Part shown: one piece after another, positions 34,310 to 44,900 of the stretch
Layout: every line of letters begins with the position of its first letter
Position numbering within the stretch: position 1 is the stretch's first letter
Assembly (NCBI GenBank): GCA_905221605.1
Contig: CAJNDS010002447.1
Coordinates: 281,442 to 345,441 of the forward strand
From: Symbiodinium natans
Taxonomy: Eukaryota > Sar > Dinophyceae > Suessiales > Symbiodiniaceae
Length of the DNA: 64,000 nucleotides
Direction: 5' to 3'
Notes under the pieces: generated by a model
Told to the model about the DNA's origin: nothing
The model's input: only the letters and a program-made list of their open reading frames with translations
Databases searched by the model: none
Made by a program: the position numbers and the translations under genes

Positions 34310-34640
34310 GGGAGTGGTACTCCGCAGACGGCACGGTGTACTCTTGCAGCTTCAGGGACAGGAACCTCTCGTCTAGGGTTAGGGTTTAGGGTTTGGGGTC
34401 TAGGGTTTATTAGGGCTTAGGGCTTTGGGCTTGGGCTTTAGGATTTCGGGTTCTGCATTTAGGAACTCGTAGGAGGAAATCCAATTCTTGGTATAGCTTG
34501 ACGTGACACAAACTGACCAAGTATCAGACCAGCAGGACTGAATCACACTAAAACTTCTGTCTTACTGGCTTGTAGCCCAGCGCCTGATGCTGTCGTCCCT
34601 CTTCTCGCACTGCGCCCGCCAGTAGCTTCCAGCTAAAACC
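34310..34640 (-). CDS. two candidate exons of a helical protein
   Basis: Minus readings near 34,565-34,635 (AGSYWRAQCEKRDDSIRRWA) and 34,315-34,375 (DERFLSLKLQEYTVPSAEYH) are protein-like and lie between heptamer blocks. Their exact edges and the join are not settled. Confidence 0.4.
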
Positions 34641-34679
34641 CCGTTGTCCTGAGACGCATGAAAGCAGCATATTATGTCA

Positions 34680-35420
34680 CCGACGCATATGGGCTTGCAC
34701 GCAGCTCAGCTCAACTTTTCACAGGCGGTTTGTTGCTCTGGGAAAACATTCATAACATAAGTCTACCTCCACCCTGCCATGCGAGCTGAATATGTCCATT
34801 CCTACTTCAGCCCTTTCAGCCCGTCTGTCTGCAAATGCAGGTTGCAAGCCGTCCTCGTGGAAAACAAGCAGGTCGCTGAGACAGTCTGCATGACCTTCGG
34901 CGGTACATGTCGTCCGAGCACGGTCCTCGCAATCGAGGACCAGAAAAACCGATGCGTGAGGGCAAACGCTGACTCCTTAAGAACCCCAAGCCCTGCAAAC
35001 CATGAACCCCCATTCCCAGCGTTCCTCCAGTTGAGAAGTCATGTCGGCGACTCGCTTGGTGTAGAACTGGCCAGGATGCATCGAGAACTCGCAGTTAATG
35101 GTTTAGGGTTCAAGGCGCATACTCAATACACAGATGTACGTTTAGGGTTCACAGCCCACAGCAGTTGGCTGCTTGTGGAAACTCCTCCAATGCCACCTCA
35201 AATGAGTGAGTGAACGAGTGAGTGTCGACCAGCAGCTACTCTGCGGCCGTGCCTGCCATTGCCTGCCGCCCACGTCCCTCTAGACTTCTCAGTGGGGGCT
35301 CCGCAGACGTCATAGCCCCCCTCCTTCCCCCAAAGCCTGCCTTTTGTGTGGCCTACCTAATATCCTGTAAGGGGATTTCTCAGTCATAAGAACCTACAAC
35401 AAAAAGGTAGGTTTTGGGTT
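34680..35420. other. heptamer-poor block, no supported gene
   Basis: A plus-strand frame of 144 codons (34,779-35,213) has no domain and no splice support; the minus strand is also open in part. I see nothing firm. Confidence 0.35.
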
Positions 35421-35439
35421 CTTAAGGCAAGCACCCCCA

Positions 35440-35560
35440 CCACCTCCCCCTTCGCCTCACGCGTGCCGCGGAACTCTTCATGGAGCTGTGCGTGGTCGTC
35501 CTGCGACGTTTGTGCGAGCTTGTGACATGCTGGGCAAGCTTGTCAGCACACATCCCCACG
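35440..35560 (-). CDS. candidate exon of a coiled-coil protein
   Basis: Reads KLAQTSQDDHAQLHEEFRGT, ending near the donor GCACGC|GTGAGG. Helical. A further candidate exon near 35,892-35,930 (ALEVQLHQIQAEG) follows a GACGTAG|GCGCT acceptor. Confidence 0.4.
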
Positions 35561-36079
35561 AATTGATATGACAAGGTTTGTATGAGACAGCAAGAGGAGG
35601 CATGATAGCAACAAAAGATCCATCTAAAACTGTCCCTAACTAGCAAATAGGCATAGCTGGCATAGCTTGACGAGGTTCTATGTTGTAAATACCAATGAAA
35701 GAACGTCTTTGGGGGGGAGCGGGGGTCAGTGTGTTAAGCTCATGCGTGCCTCAACCCTAAACGCTAAACCCTAAACCCTGGCCACAGGGCTCGAAGCACT
35801 CGGGGTAGGAACACTTGATGCATCCCCCTAAACATCCCTAAATCCACCCTTGAGGCCCCAAACTCACTCCCCTCCACCCCCCCCTTCGGCCTGGATCTGG
35901 TGCAGCTGCACTTCCAGCGCCTACGTCGAAACTCGGACGAGGTGTGGGTGAAGCTCGCGTGCTTCGGGGTTGGGGCTTGAGCTTTGGGGCTTTGGGGGGT
36001 GTATCTTGCATGTTCTACTCGATCTTCTGCGTTCTATATTCTTCTTGATTCTGGGTCTAGGAGTTTAGGGAGTTTGGGA

Positions 36080-36372
36080 TCCTCCGATACGGGGACCTGG
36101 AGGATCGGGCTCGGGGCCCACGCAGAGACGCGGATTGCCCGTCTGGCCTCGTTCTCAAAGCTCAGGGCATCCTCCGTTGTAGCAGCTTGTGATTGTGAGC
36201 GTGCAAAGGGGTTTAGGGTTTAGGGTTAAGTAGGGCTTAGGGTGGGTTTAGGGTTTGGCTCGGAGACATGCGCAAACTGCTGCAGGCTTTCTTGCCACGC
36301 GGCAAGGTACTGATCACTGCGAGGCCGCAGAGCTCTGTTTGCCACTGCAGGAATCCGTAGCACTTGTGGACC
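36080..36372 (-). CDS. two exons, probably of the WD40 gene to the right
   Basis: Exon 36,258-36,372 follows GGCCAG|GGTCC and reads GPQVLRIPAVANRALRPRSD, then QYLAAWQESLQQFAHVS. A GA donor (TCC|GAGCC) would join it in phase to an exon starting at 36,171 (CGGAG|GATGC) that reads DALSFENEARRAIRVSAWAP. Position and strand make these likely downstream exons of the WD40 gene at 36,870-37,632, but the intermediate exons are not all placed. Confidence 0.5.
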
Positions 36373-36869
36373 CTGGCCATTCCCACAGGGCTTAGGGCTT
36401 AGGGTTTCGGGTTTCCACAAATCTCAGAGCAGCGCATGCCACAAAACACTGTCAAACCATAGCGGCTCTGGCGTCTCATGGCTCAACGCGGGAATGCACC
36501 ATGCACGCACATTCGATTGGGTTTGAAAATTTGTGCGCCCCCCAACGTGTTGTTGGCTGCGCAGATCGCTTGGTGAAACGACCCTAACAAAGAACCCTAA
36601 AACCCCACTCCTTAATCGTAGATTGGCCAAAACCGAACAACTTTGGCGGAGGAGCGATGCTCGGCACGTTCGCCTCTCACTCCTCACCCGGCCTGATGCA
36701 AGCAACAGAGGCATGGGACCGTGTTGTGCAGTAGCTGCCGGCATAAAGGTTAGGCAGGGTTCCCAAACTTAGCGCCCCAGGGTACCTACTGTGATAAGCC
36801 GTCTATCTTGAAAAACCTATGAACAGGCGACCCTAATTCGGAACCACCCTTTCAGGCTGCACGATTCCA

Positions 36870-37632
36870 TGGTCTTCTCGTGGCATGCCTCGTTTCGGTC
36901 GTTCTTGGCTTTCCATATTCTTGCCGTCCTGACCAGCTGGAGCTTGCATGCACAATCACGGAGCAAACAAAATGCTGGGAAATGCTGTCCTGTCTGCACT
37001 TCCGATGAGCAGCTGGGCTCCGTCTGGAGACCAGCAAAGTGAGCGGATAGGTGCAGAATGACCTTCGCACGAGGCTCAGGGTCAGGGCAGCAAGTACACC
37101 AGAACCGCAATCGCCAAAGCTGCCCCCACAATCGACAACGTAAAACCCACTTAAAACCCTGAAGACCTCCTAATACGGGAAAGACATTTAGAAGAGCTAC
37201 TTCGGGTCCTGTAGATTGCAATTTGCGTGATTATTTTCGGGATGGGTAGGGGACTCTATCCCTTTTGCGGAGTCTCCACTGTGCCGGAAGGCGCAACACC
37301 GTAGGTTCGACCCCCCAACTCCCCCCCACACTGGGTGGTTTGGGATGGGCGCCATAAGACTTGACCCAACTAATGTGCCATATCTGAAACCCCGGCATTC
37401 GGGTTTTCAATTTAAGTGGGCGGGTTTAACCTTGCGGTGCTGGGCTTGAGCCCTAAGACCGACAACCCCCAAACCCCTCAACTGGAGGGTTCTGGAGCTG
37501 AGGGTTTAGGTCTTAGCGGCTCAGCCGCCCCTTCAGAACTTCAGAACCCCCCAGAAGGCCCTAAACCCCCCCAGAAGCGCGACCTGCCAGTTCCACGGCG
37601 GGTCTTGCGGAGCCCTGCCTCCACAGCCACAC
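36870..37632 (-). CDS. WD40 repeat protein (second WD40 gene), partial
   Basis: Three exons join in frame. Exon 37,584-37,632 (CAAAAG|GTGTG) reads VWLWRQGSARPAVELA. GT donor GCAG|GTCGC joins exon 36,990-37,062 (CGAAG|GTCAT), reading GHSAPIRSLCWSPDGAQLLI and GSAD. A 61-base GA-AG intron then leads to an exon from 36,928 (GTCAG|GACGG) reading RTARIWKAKNDRNEACHEK. The joined product has the WD40 landmarks GH, the WSPDG turn, the D of GSAD and RIW. WD40 repeats form beta-propellers that hold protein complexes. The number of repeats and the gene's ends are unknown. It lies 3' of the IF-2 gene on the same strand. Confidence 0.7.
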
Positions 37633-37679
37633 CTTTTGGCTTGTGCTTGGGGCATGTTTACGGCTTAAGCTACTGATTG

Positions 37680-38940
37680 CTTTGAGAACCCCTAAAACAA
37701 TAGTCTTCCTTATAAGGGCCATATAGCGATTATTATCTGTTATTCTTGGCGGTTCATGGTAGTAAGGGAGTTGATGAGTTTTTTAGGGTGTTTTAGGGTT
37801 TAGGCTCTCGGGGGTTAGGTTTTAGGGTTTTGGGGTTTTGGTTTTTTTGGGGTTAGGCTTCTGGTTCATGCAGCTGAAAGTGTCGTGAGGGTTTGGGGAA
37901 TTTGGGATTCAGGGTCTGAGGAGGCTCAAGTGTTGAGGATTCAGATCTGAGGGGGTGAGGGGGTACAGCACTCTTTGTGGCTTCAATTGCTGCAGCAGTT
38001 CCTATGGGAACCCTAAACCCTACACCTCAAACCCCAAGATCCAAGAGAAGGGAACCCTAATCGTGAAACCCGTTTCGCCAAGGGTCCGCAGTCTTTCGGG
38101 TTTTCGGGTTTCGGGGCACACTACTACTCCGAGACCAGGCCGGCAAACCAGAACGAGGAGTCTCAACCGAGCAGGGTGGTCTTGGGTGGGTCACTTTTGG
38201 GGCCTATAGATCCTAAACCATAACCCCTGAAACCCTGATTTAGGGTTCTGAGCTTCGGGCCCTTCGGGCAGAAGACAAGGAGACGCTGAGGACGTGGGGG
38301 CTTCGGGTGTCGGGCCCCAAGTTGTTGAGGGCTGGTTTTGGAGTTAGGGGTTTAGGGTCTGGGGTTTTAGGGTTTAGGGTTTAAAGGCTTTAGGGTTTTG
38401 GAGCAGAGTGTTTAGGAGCTTGGGTTTTAGGCTTAGGGTTTGGGAGTTTAGGAGTTTAGGCTTTTTGGGAGTTTCGGGTTTAGGAGTTTACTGTAGGGTC
38501 TAGAGTCAGGGTTCGGAGCACACATTTACCTGATGCTCGCCGCAGAATGCCGACACTGGTGACTCGCTGGCGCGGAGAAAACTGTGAAGTGCGCCCCGGA
38601 GCCCATACCGCGATCTGGGTTCCAGAGGGTTTAGGGTTTGGAGTTCGGGGTTTGGGTTTGGGGTGTAGGGGTTGGGGTCTAGGTCTAGGGAGTTTAGGGA
38701 GACTGGACTTGCAAGCTGTGCTCTTTAATTGGGGCGGGAGTTGGTTTAAAACTCGCCGAAGCTTGGGAGGTGAAACAGAAAGCTGGATGTACCCTTGGAG
38801 GTTCAACGAAAATTGTTAGTCTAACAACCTGGACCTACAACTGAGCCGGCCCTTCTTCTCATCCCTGCACCTCCAAGTACTTAATTCCACTACAAGCCCT
38901 GATTTCATGAACCCTTATTATCCTGAGCCATAAACCTTTA
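37680..38940. other. heptamer arrays between the IF-2 stop and WD40 exons
   Basis: Dense TTTAGGG-sense arrays (37,780-37,860; 38,330-38,500; 38,620-38,700). Minus readings near 38,262-38,300 (PHVLSVSLSSARR) and 38,525-38,610 may be upstream exons of the WD40 gene. No promoter or polyadenylation signal was recognised. Confidence 0.4.
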
Positions 38941-38952
38941 AACCTTACTCTT

Positions 38953-41900
38953 TCACTTCTTCGAGACCAGCTCGGGCGACACCATCTTGACCTCGAAGCA
39001 GCGTATCTCGTCGCCCTCCTGCCAGTCCTCGAAGCCAGTGATCGACAAGCCGCACTCGTTGCCTTCCTTGAATTTGGGTTCGGGGTTCAGGGTTTAGGGT
39101 TGTTGAAAAGGTACGTGCGGAATCCATGGAATGGTTCAATCAAGCCCCCACTACTGAGAGCACCACACATTATTCTGCGTGTGAGGCGTTACAAGGGCTC
39201 CCTTTAGAATGCAGCGACATGAACACCTGATGCTCCGAATCCCAGTCATGGCATGTTCAAAGCCAGCGTCGTCGATCTCCTTCACCTGCTCCTTGAAACG
39301 ACGTATGGAACCAATGGTGCCCTCGCCCATCTTCCTTGGCTGACTCCAACGACCACAAAGGCACAAAAGTTGCGCCTCATAACACAAGACCGCCCAAAAT
39401 CCTAAAGCTTAAACTTTAAACCCTAAACCCAAGTGTCAGCTATGAGGTTCAGCGCGGTGCCTCTAAGCTGGGGTCTCCGGGGCCCTTGCCTGTCCTTGCC
39501 TGTCTCCACCAGCTCACAACTGGATGCCTCTAAAGGGGTCTCCAATGGGTCTCCGGTCTCCAAGATCGCAATTCAATTTTTAGGGCTTGCCAGGGGTTGG
39601 GGTTTAGGGTTTACGGTTCGGGTTTAGGTTTAGGGTTTAGGGTTTAGGGTTTAGGGTTTAGGGTTTAGGGTTTAGGGCTTAGGGCTTAAGGTTTAGGGTT
39701 GGTTGAGGGTTCTTGCCATGCCACATCTCCTTTCAGAGATTGCACCCATCTGCTTTCACGGTCACCGCGCTTAGGAGCCCAAAACCACGTGCGCTTACGA
39801 GGTCTCGCTACGCGTTTTTCCGAATCAACCCTGCTTTGCTGCCCTAAACCATAAGGAGCAGACGTTACATACGTAATTACCAGTAGAATATCCGAAGAAA
39901 GAAAGGGTGGCCCCAAAATATGTGTCCATCCTCAAAAGCTCTACTGAAAGCCTGCCCCTGGCTCCTGCCGTTGCGGAAGGCATGAACCCGGTTCCCAACA
40001 GTGAACATGCCTTCGATGATCTCCGACCCGGCCACCGCCCCGTCCCTCCCTTTGAAGATCGCCTTCACGAGGGCGGAACCCTTCTCCACCAGCTTCTCCT
40101 TGTTTAGGGTCAAGAGAGTTTCGGGTTTAGAGCCCGCATCCCCAAGCCCTAAAGAGAAAGTGCCCAAAATAGCCCTATAAAACCCTGAAGCCAAAAGCCC
40201 CAAAAACCTCAACCTTCTGCCCTAAACCCTAAACCCTAAACCCTAAACACTAAACACCAGAGCAGACTGTCTCCTCCTGGGTGAGCTCGCCCTCCAAAGC
40301 GGCGACCACGGTGTCCTGAAGGGTTTAGGGTTTAGGATTTAGGGTTTAGGGCTTAGGGTTAATTAGGGGCTTGGGGGTGCGGTAGTCGCTGAACTCCTTC
40401 GCCTCGCAACCTGCATAAAGATCCAAGCCTAGGCCCCTAAACACAGTAAGACCGAAACCCTAAACTAAAGCCACCCTCCTTCAGGCCGTGCATGCCTGGT
40501 CCCACGAACCCCCCCCCCAAGTAACCTCTGATGGTTTTGGGGATTTTGGAGTCTAAGCCGGCGCCGGGTGTCGAAGAGCTCGTAGATGACATTGAAGTTC
40601 TGAATCATCACACCCCGCTCCTTGGCAGTCCTGTTGGGGGAGGGGGGGGGTGTCCAGTCTTTCGGCTGCTTGGGCTCTAGGGCTTTGTGGTGTTGGGTGC
40701 CCTTGGTGTTGCCTGGCTTAGGGCTGTTGGAGGGGGGGTTTAGTGTTGAGGGTCGCCCACCTCTCCGCAGTGGGGGAGACGTTGGTGTTGAAGCCCAGGA
40801 CCATGACCTTCTGCCTTCCAGTAGCCAATAAGGATACACAGCTTGAGGGTTCAGGGTTTAGGGGTACGGCTTATTCTGCTAATCGAAACCCAAAACCGGC
40901 AGAAGGGCACCACACTGCGCGACCAAGCGGCCCTTGTGGGCACGTGGACGCGAGCTCGATGTCCGAGTCCGTGATCGGCCCCGGGGCCGCCAGCACCCAC
41001 CTCAGGTTCACGTACTTCGAATCCTTGACCTCGGAGAACATGTGCTTCACCTTGGCTGGCCACCGAACCCATTCGAATACAGGGATAAAGTAGGGGGGGT
41101 GGGGGGGCTGCTTGAGTGAGTGGGCTCCAAAACCCTATAACTTCCATGCAGGCCGCGGCCGCGATGCTCCCCTGCGCGTCGGTCTTCAGGATCAGGGCAA
41201 GTTTCATGGTCTGCTCGCTGTCGGAGCCCAGTCCCGCGAAGCCCACCGGACCTCGCGACATCTCGCGCCTGCGGGTGAGTTGAGGGTTGAGAAAGGCTTT
41301 GAGGGTTTAGGGAGCATAAGGTGAGAGGCTGAGGAGAGGCTTTAAGGCTACGAAGATTGGGGGCTGATCTGGTGCACAGTACATAAAGAGAAGGCTAGTG
41401 CAAGCAATTTAAGTTGCAGGGCTGAGGGGCTTTGTGCTAAGGCTTCGGTCGGTCTCACAACACAAAGACGAAGAAGCAAAGGAAGATGATCAAGGCTAGC
41501 TTAGCCACTCCCGCTTGTCGGCCACGGCGCGTGCCTCCTGGAGACGATAAGCGGTGGAAAGCCTAAACCCTAAACACTAAGCCCTAAACGCTAAGCCGTA
41601 GACCCCCTGGGGACCGAAGTTTATGAGCCCCAGGGTTTTGGTTTAGGGTTTAAGGTTTAGGGGGGTTTGGGGTTTAGGGCTTGAGGTTCAGGGAACCCTA
41701 AACCCTGAACCCAGACCACCCAAAACAGGTCCGTGATGTTGAAAACCCCTCCTCCCTCCGCCCCCGAAACCTTAAAACCAAACTTAGGAAACCAAAGCCA
41801 AACACTCCTGGGCTGTTTTGTAGACCTCGAATTGGTCTCCGGCCGTGGGCGCATCCTAGGTCTGTTGGGCAGTCCTCTAAACTCGAATTTAGGGCTTCTG

Positions 41901-44900
41901 GTTTAGGGTCCCTTTTGGGGTCCGTATTCGAGGGTGCCGTACAATATCAGGGGCCCGAAAGGGGACCCTAATTTAGAGACCTGCTCTTGTAGGCTTGCAA
42001 CCCTAAACCCTAAGCCATAGACCGCCTTTCAAGGCTCATGGACTCCTGGGATTGCAAAAAGGCTGACCCTCTTTGCTTCTTGGGACCTTCAACAGAAGGC
42101 ATAAGTGTGTCCTAGGGGTTTGGGTCCTACGATTGAGGGATCCAAGGGCCGTAGGGCGAAAGGTTTAGCAGGTATTAAGGCCTCATTGGATTCCATGAAC
42201 CTCCACCCTAACGCCCCCAAATACCCTCAACAAAACTCACAACCTGGGAACCCCTCCAAACCCCCTAATTACAACCCTCAAACCCCCTCAAGAAACGCAA
42301 AAAAAACCGACGGTGGCGGGTGCCTGGAAGCCAGTTACCTGCACTGCCGTGGAGGGGGAAGCTTCCAGCACCTCGCCACCCGCATCATTCCTGGGACTCT
42401 AGGCTCCGGAAGGGACTTCGGGCTTAGGGTTAGTACCCTGAGCTGATCCTAACACCCTTATTACAACTGACTGTCAGGGGTTGAGGGCCTAAAACCCAAC
42501 TCCCACCCTAAACCCTAAACTAAGCCCTAGGCCCTAGGCCCTAAGCCCTATGCCCGAATAGAAGCCCTAAGCCCTAAACCCTGAACCCTACCATGCAAAA
42601 ATGGACAGCGCTCTCAAAAGAAGGCCCGAAGGTCTGCATAAGCCGAACGCGGCAGACGTTGCAGCCCGCCACGGCCCAGTCGCCCTTCTCTCATCATCGC
42701 GGGAGTCACTTTTCTTTTTTCTCTTCTTTTGGGGGGGGGGGGGGGGGGGGGAAATGGGGTTTAGGGTTTAGGGTTTAGGGCTAGGGTTTAGGGCCGTAGG
42801 GTTTCGGGTTTAGTGTTGACGGCTTAGGGTTGCCTTGAGTTGAGGGTGTGGGCTTCAAGACCTAACTCTCCCCAATATTAACCAAGAAGCCCCCCAAAAG
42901 CCCACAGCCTTAAACCCTGAACCTTGCTTGGAGGTTCATGGCTACTGATAACCCCAACTATGCCTGTACTTATAAGCTCCCAAAGTCCCCTCTAAGTAGG
43001 TTATAAGTTCATTTGTAACTCGGGTTACCCTAATACCTTGAACCCTGTTCCTTACCCTAAACCCTCGACCCTAAACCCGAAATTCGAGGCATAAGCACCT
43101 TGAACCTGCAAAAGTGGCCTTCTTCAGCGTGCCGCGCTGCACCAGAAGGGTCGCCAAGCAGCCCTTTGTAGTGTCGAACGTCGACTCTAAGACGATGCCC
43201 GCCGCATCGTCCTCAAAACTTCGTTTTAGGGATAGGGTTTAGGGGCGCTGGTTGGGAACAATGCAGTGAGGAGAGAATGGTCTTCCTACCTCGGCCGTCC
43301 TCCCTCACAGCCTTGAGCTCTGACATCTCCGCCGTGAGGTTCAGGATCTCAAGCAGCCCGTCTAGGTTGATGTTCTGCTTGGCACTGACCTGACACACAT
43401 TACGGAGCTCAGGTCTTAGGGTAGTTACATGATTCCGTATAATGGCCCCTTACCTCCTTTAAATGGCTCTGAAGTATGGGCCCTTGGGTTGTATAGGGCA
43501 TGCAGGGGGTGTCTAAGGGGCACCCATTTAAGGGCCCATACTAAGGGACCATGTAACTACTCTAAGATCAAGCCGACTTCGGAGGACTTCGGACTTTCCA
43601 GAATGTTTCTGAATGGTTTTGGCCTCTGCAATTTTGGTATTCGGGCTGTGTTGGGTCCCCAAACCCCTGAATCCCAAACCCCGAACCCTAAACCCTAAAC
43701 CCTGAGCTCCCCAGCCTCGACCATAGGTATGTCGCCGCCCCAGTCGTCGGCCAGGACCCCCTCTTCTGAGAGGCTTTGCCTAGTTCTGAGATCAGAACCC
43801 CGGGCGTTAGGGTTTGGGGTTTGGGGTTTAGGGTTTGGCATAGGGTTTGGGGTATGGTTGTAACAGGCCTAAAGACAACCGTGGCAGTCATGATGGTGAT
43901 CGTGGAAGTCATAAAACAGATCATCAAGATGATGATGGCAATGCTTCGTGTTTAAGATAAAGAAGCCAACTAGAAAATGAGCACCACACTCTGGGACAGA
44001 CGAGCTTCTACGGCTTTCGCAGTTTCGGGGTTCGAGGGTTCAGGGTTTATGGTTCAGGGGCTTGGGGACTTCAGCGCTTCATTGATGCAGGCGTAAAGAT
44101 TCAGGGCTTCGCGTAGGGTTTAGGCAGTTCGGGTTGCATGCATGCGCTCTGCCTCGTCATCTGAGGGTCTGCGCCATCTTTGTCGATCTTGTTGATCGCT
44201 ACCTTGGAGTCAGGATGAGAATCTTATAGGGTCCTTAAGGGCTCAGGGAACCTTAGGGAAGCCTAGCGAGCCTTAGGGAGTAGTGGGGAGTACTAGGGAA
44301 CCTTGGGTTACATACCCCCCCTTGACACCCCCTCCCTCAAGAACCTTGTAAGAAGCCCAAACAAAAGGGTGCGCTTCTTTAAGCCGCCAAAGTAGGGAAT
44401 CTTTTGTAGTGCATGGGGCCTTGCCTTTAAGTTACCCAGACAAGAGGAAAAGTACCTTAATTGGATTAAAACCATATTGTGATGTTATTTTACTCTCAAA
44501 AAAACTACCCCACATCCCAGCGACGATGATGGGCACCTCGGCCGCACGTGCGTGAGCTATCGCTTCGCGCGTCTGAGGCATGACGCCATCGTCCGCAGCA
44601 ACCACCAGGACGGCGATGTCGGTCACCTGCGCCCCTCTCGCACGCATGGCCGTGAACGCCTCATGACCGGGCGTGTCGATAAAGGTGATCTTCTGGCCAT
44701 CCAGCTCCACCTCTTAGACTCTTTTGATTGACATCACAGGGGGCGCACGCTGCAAATTCCCGGCTGCCATGTCTTTGTAAATGGAAAAAGATCCACGGGA
44801 CATCCCGCTTAATTACTTGTTTTTTATGCATTCTTGAGGCATGCAGCATTACTGCCACATGTTTGCAGACAGTTCTGGCCCAGCCGCTGTGTAGGCTCCG

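Noticed and set aside
37285-37335. tRNA-like GGTTCGA segment
   Set aside because: A T-arm-like motif is present, but no matching acceptor stem, anticodon arm or D-arm could be built around it.
43290-43300. GT donor at GCCGAG|GTAGG for IF-2 exon 7
   Set aside because: It would shift the frame into the next exon; the GA donor at AGGGAG|GACGG gives the correct IF-2 sequence and phase.
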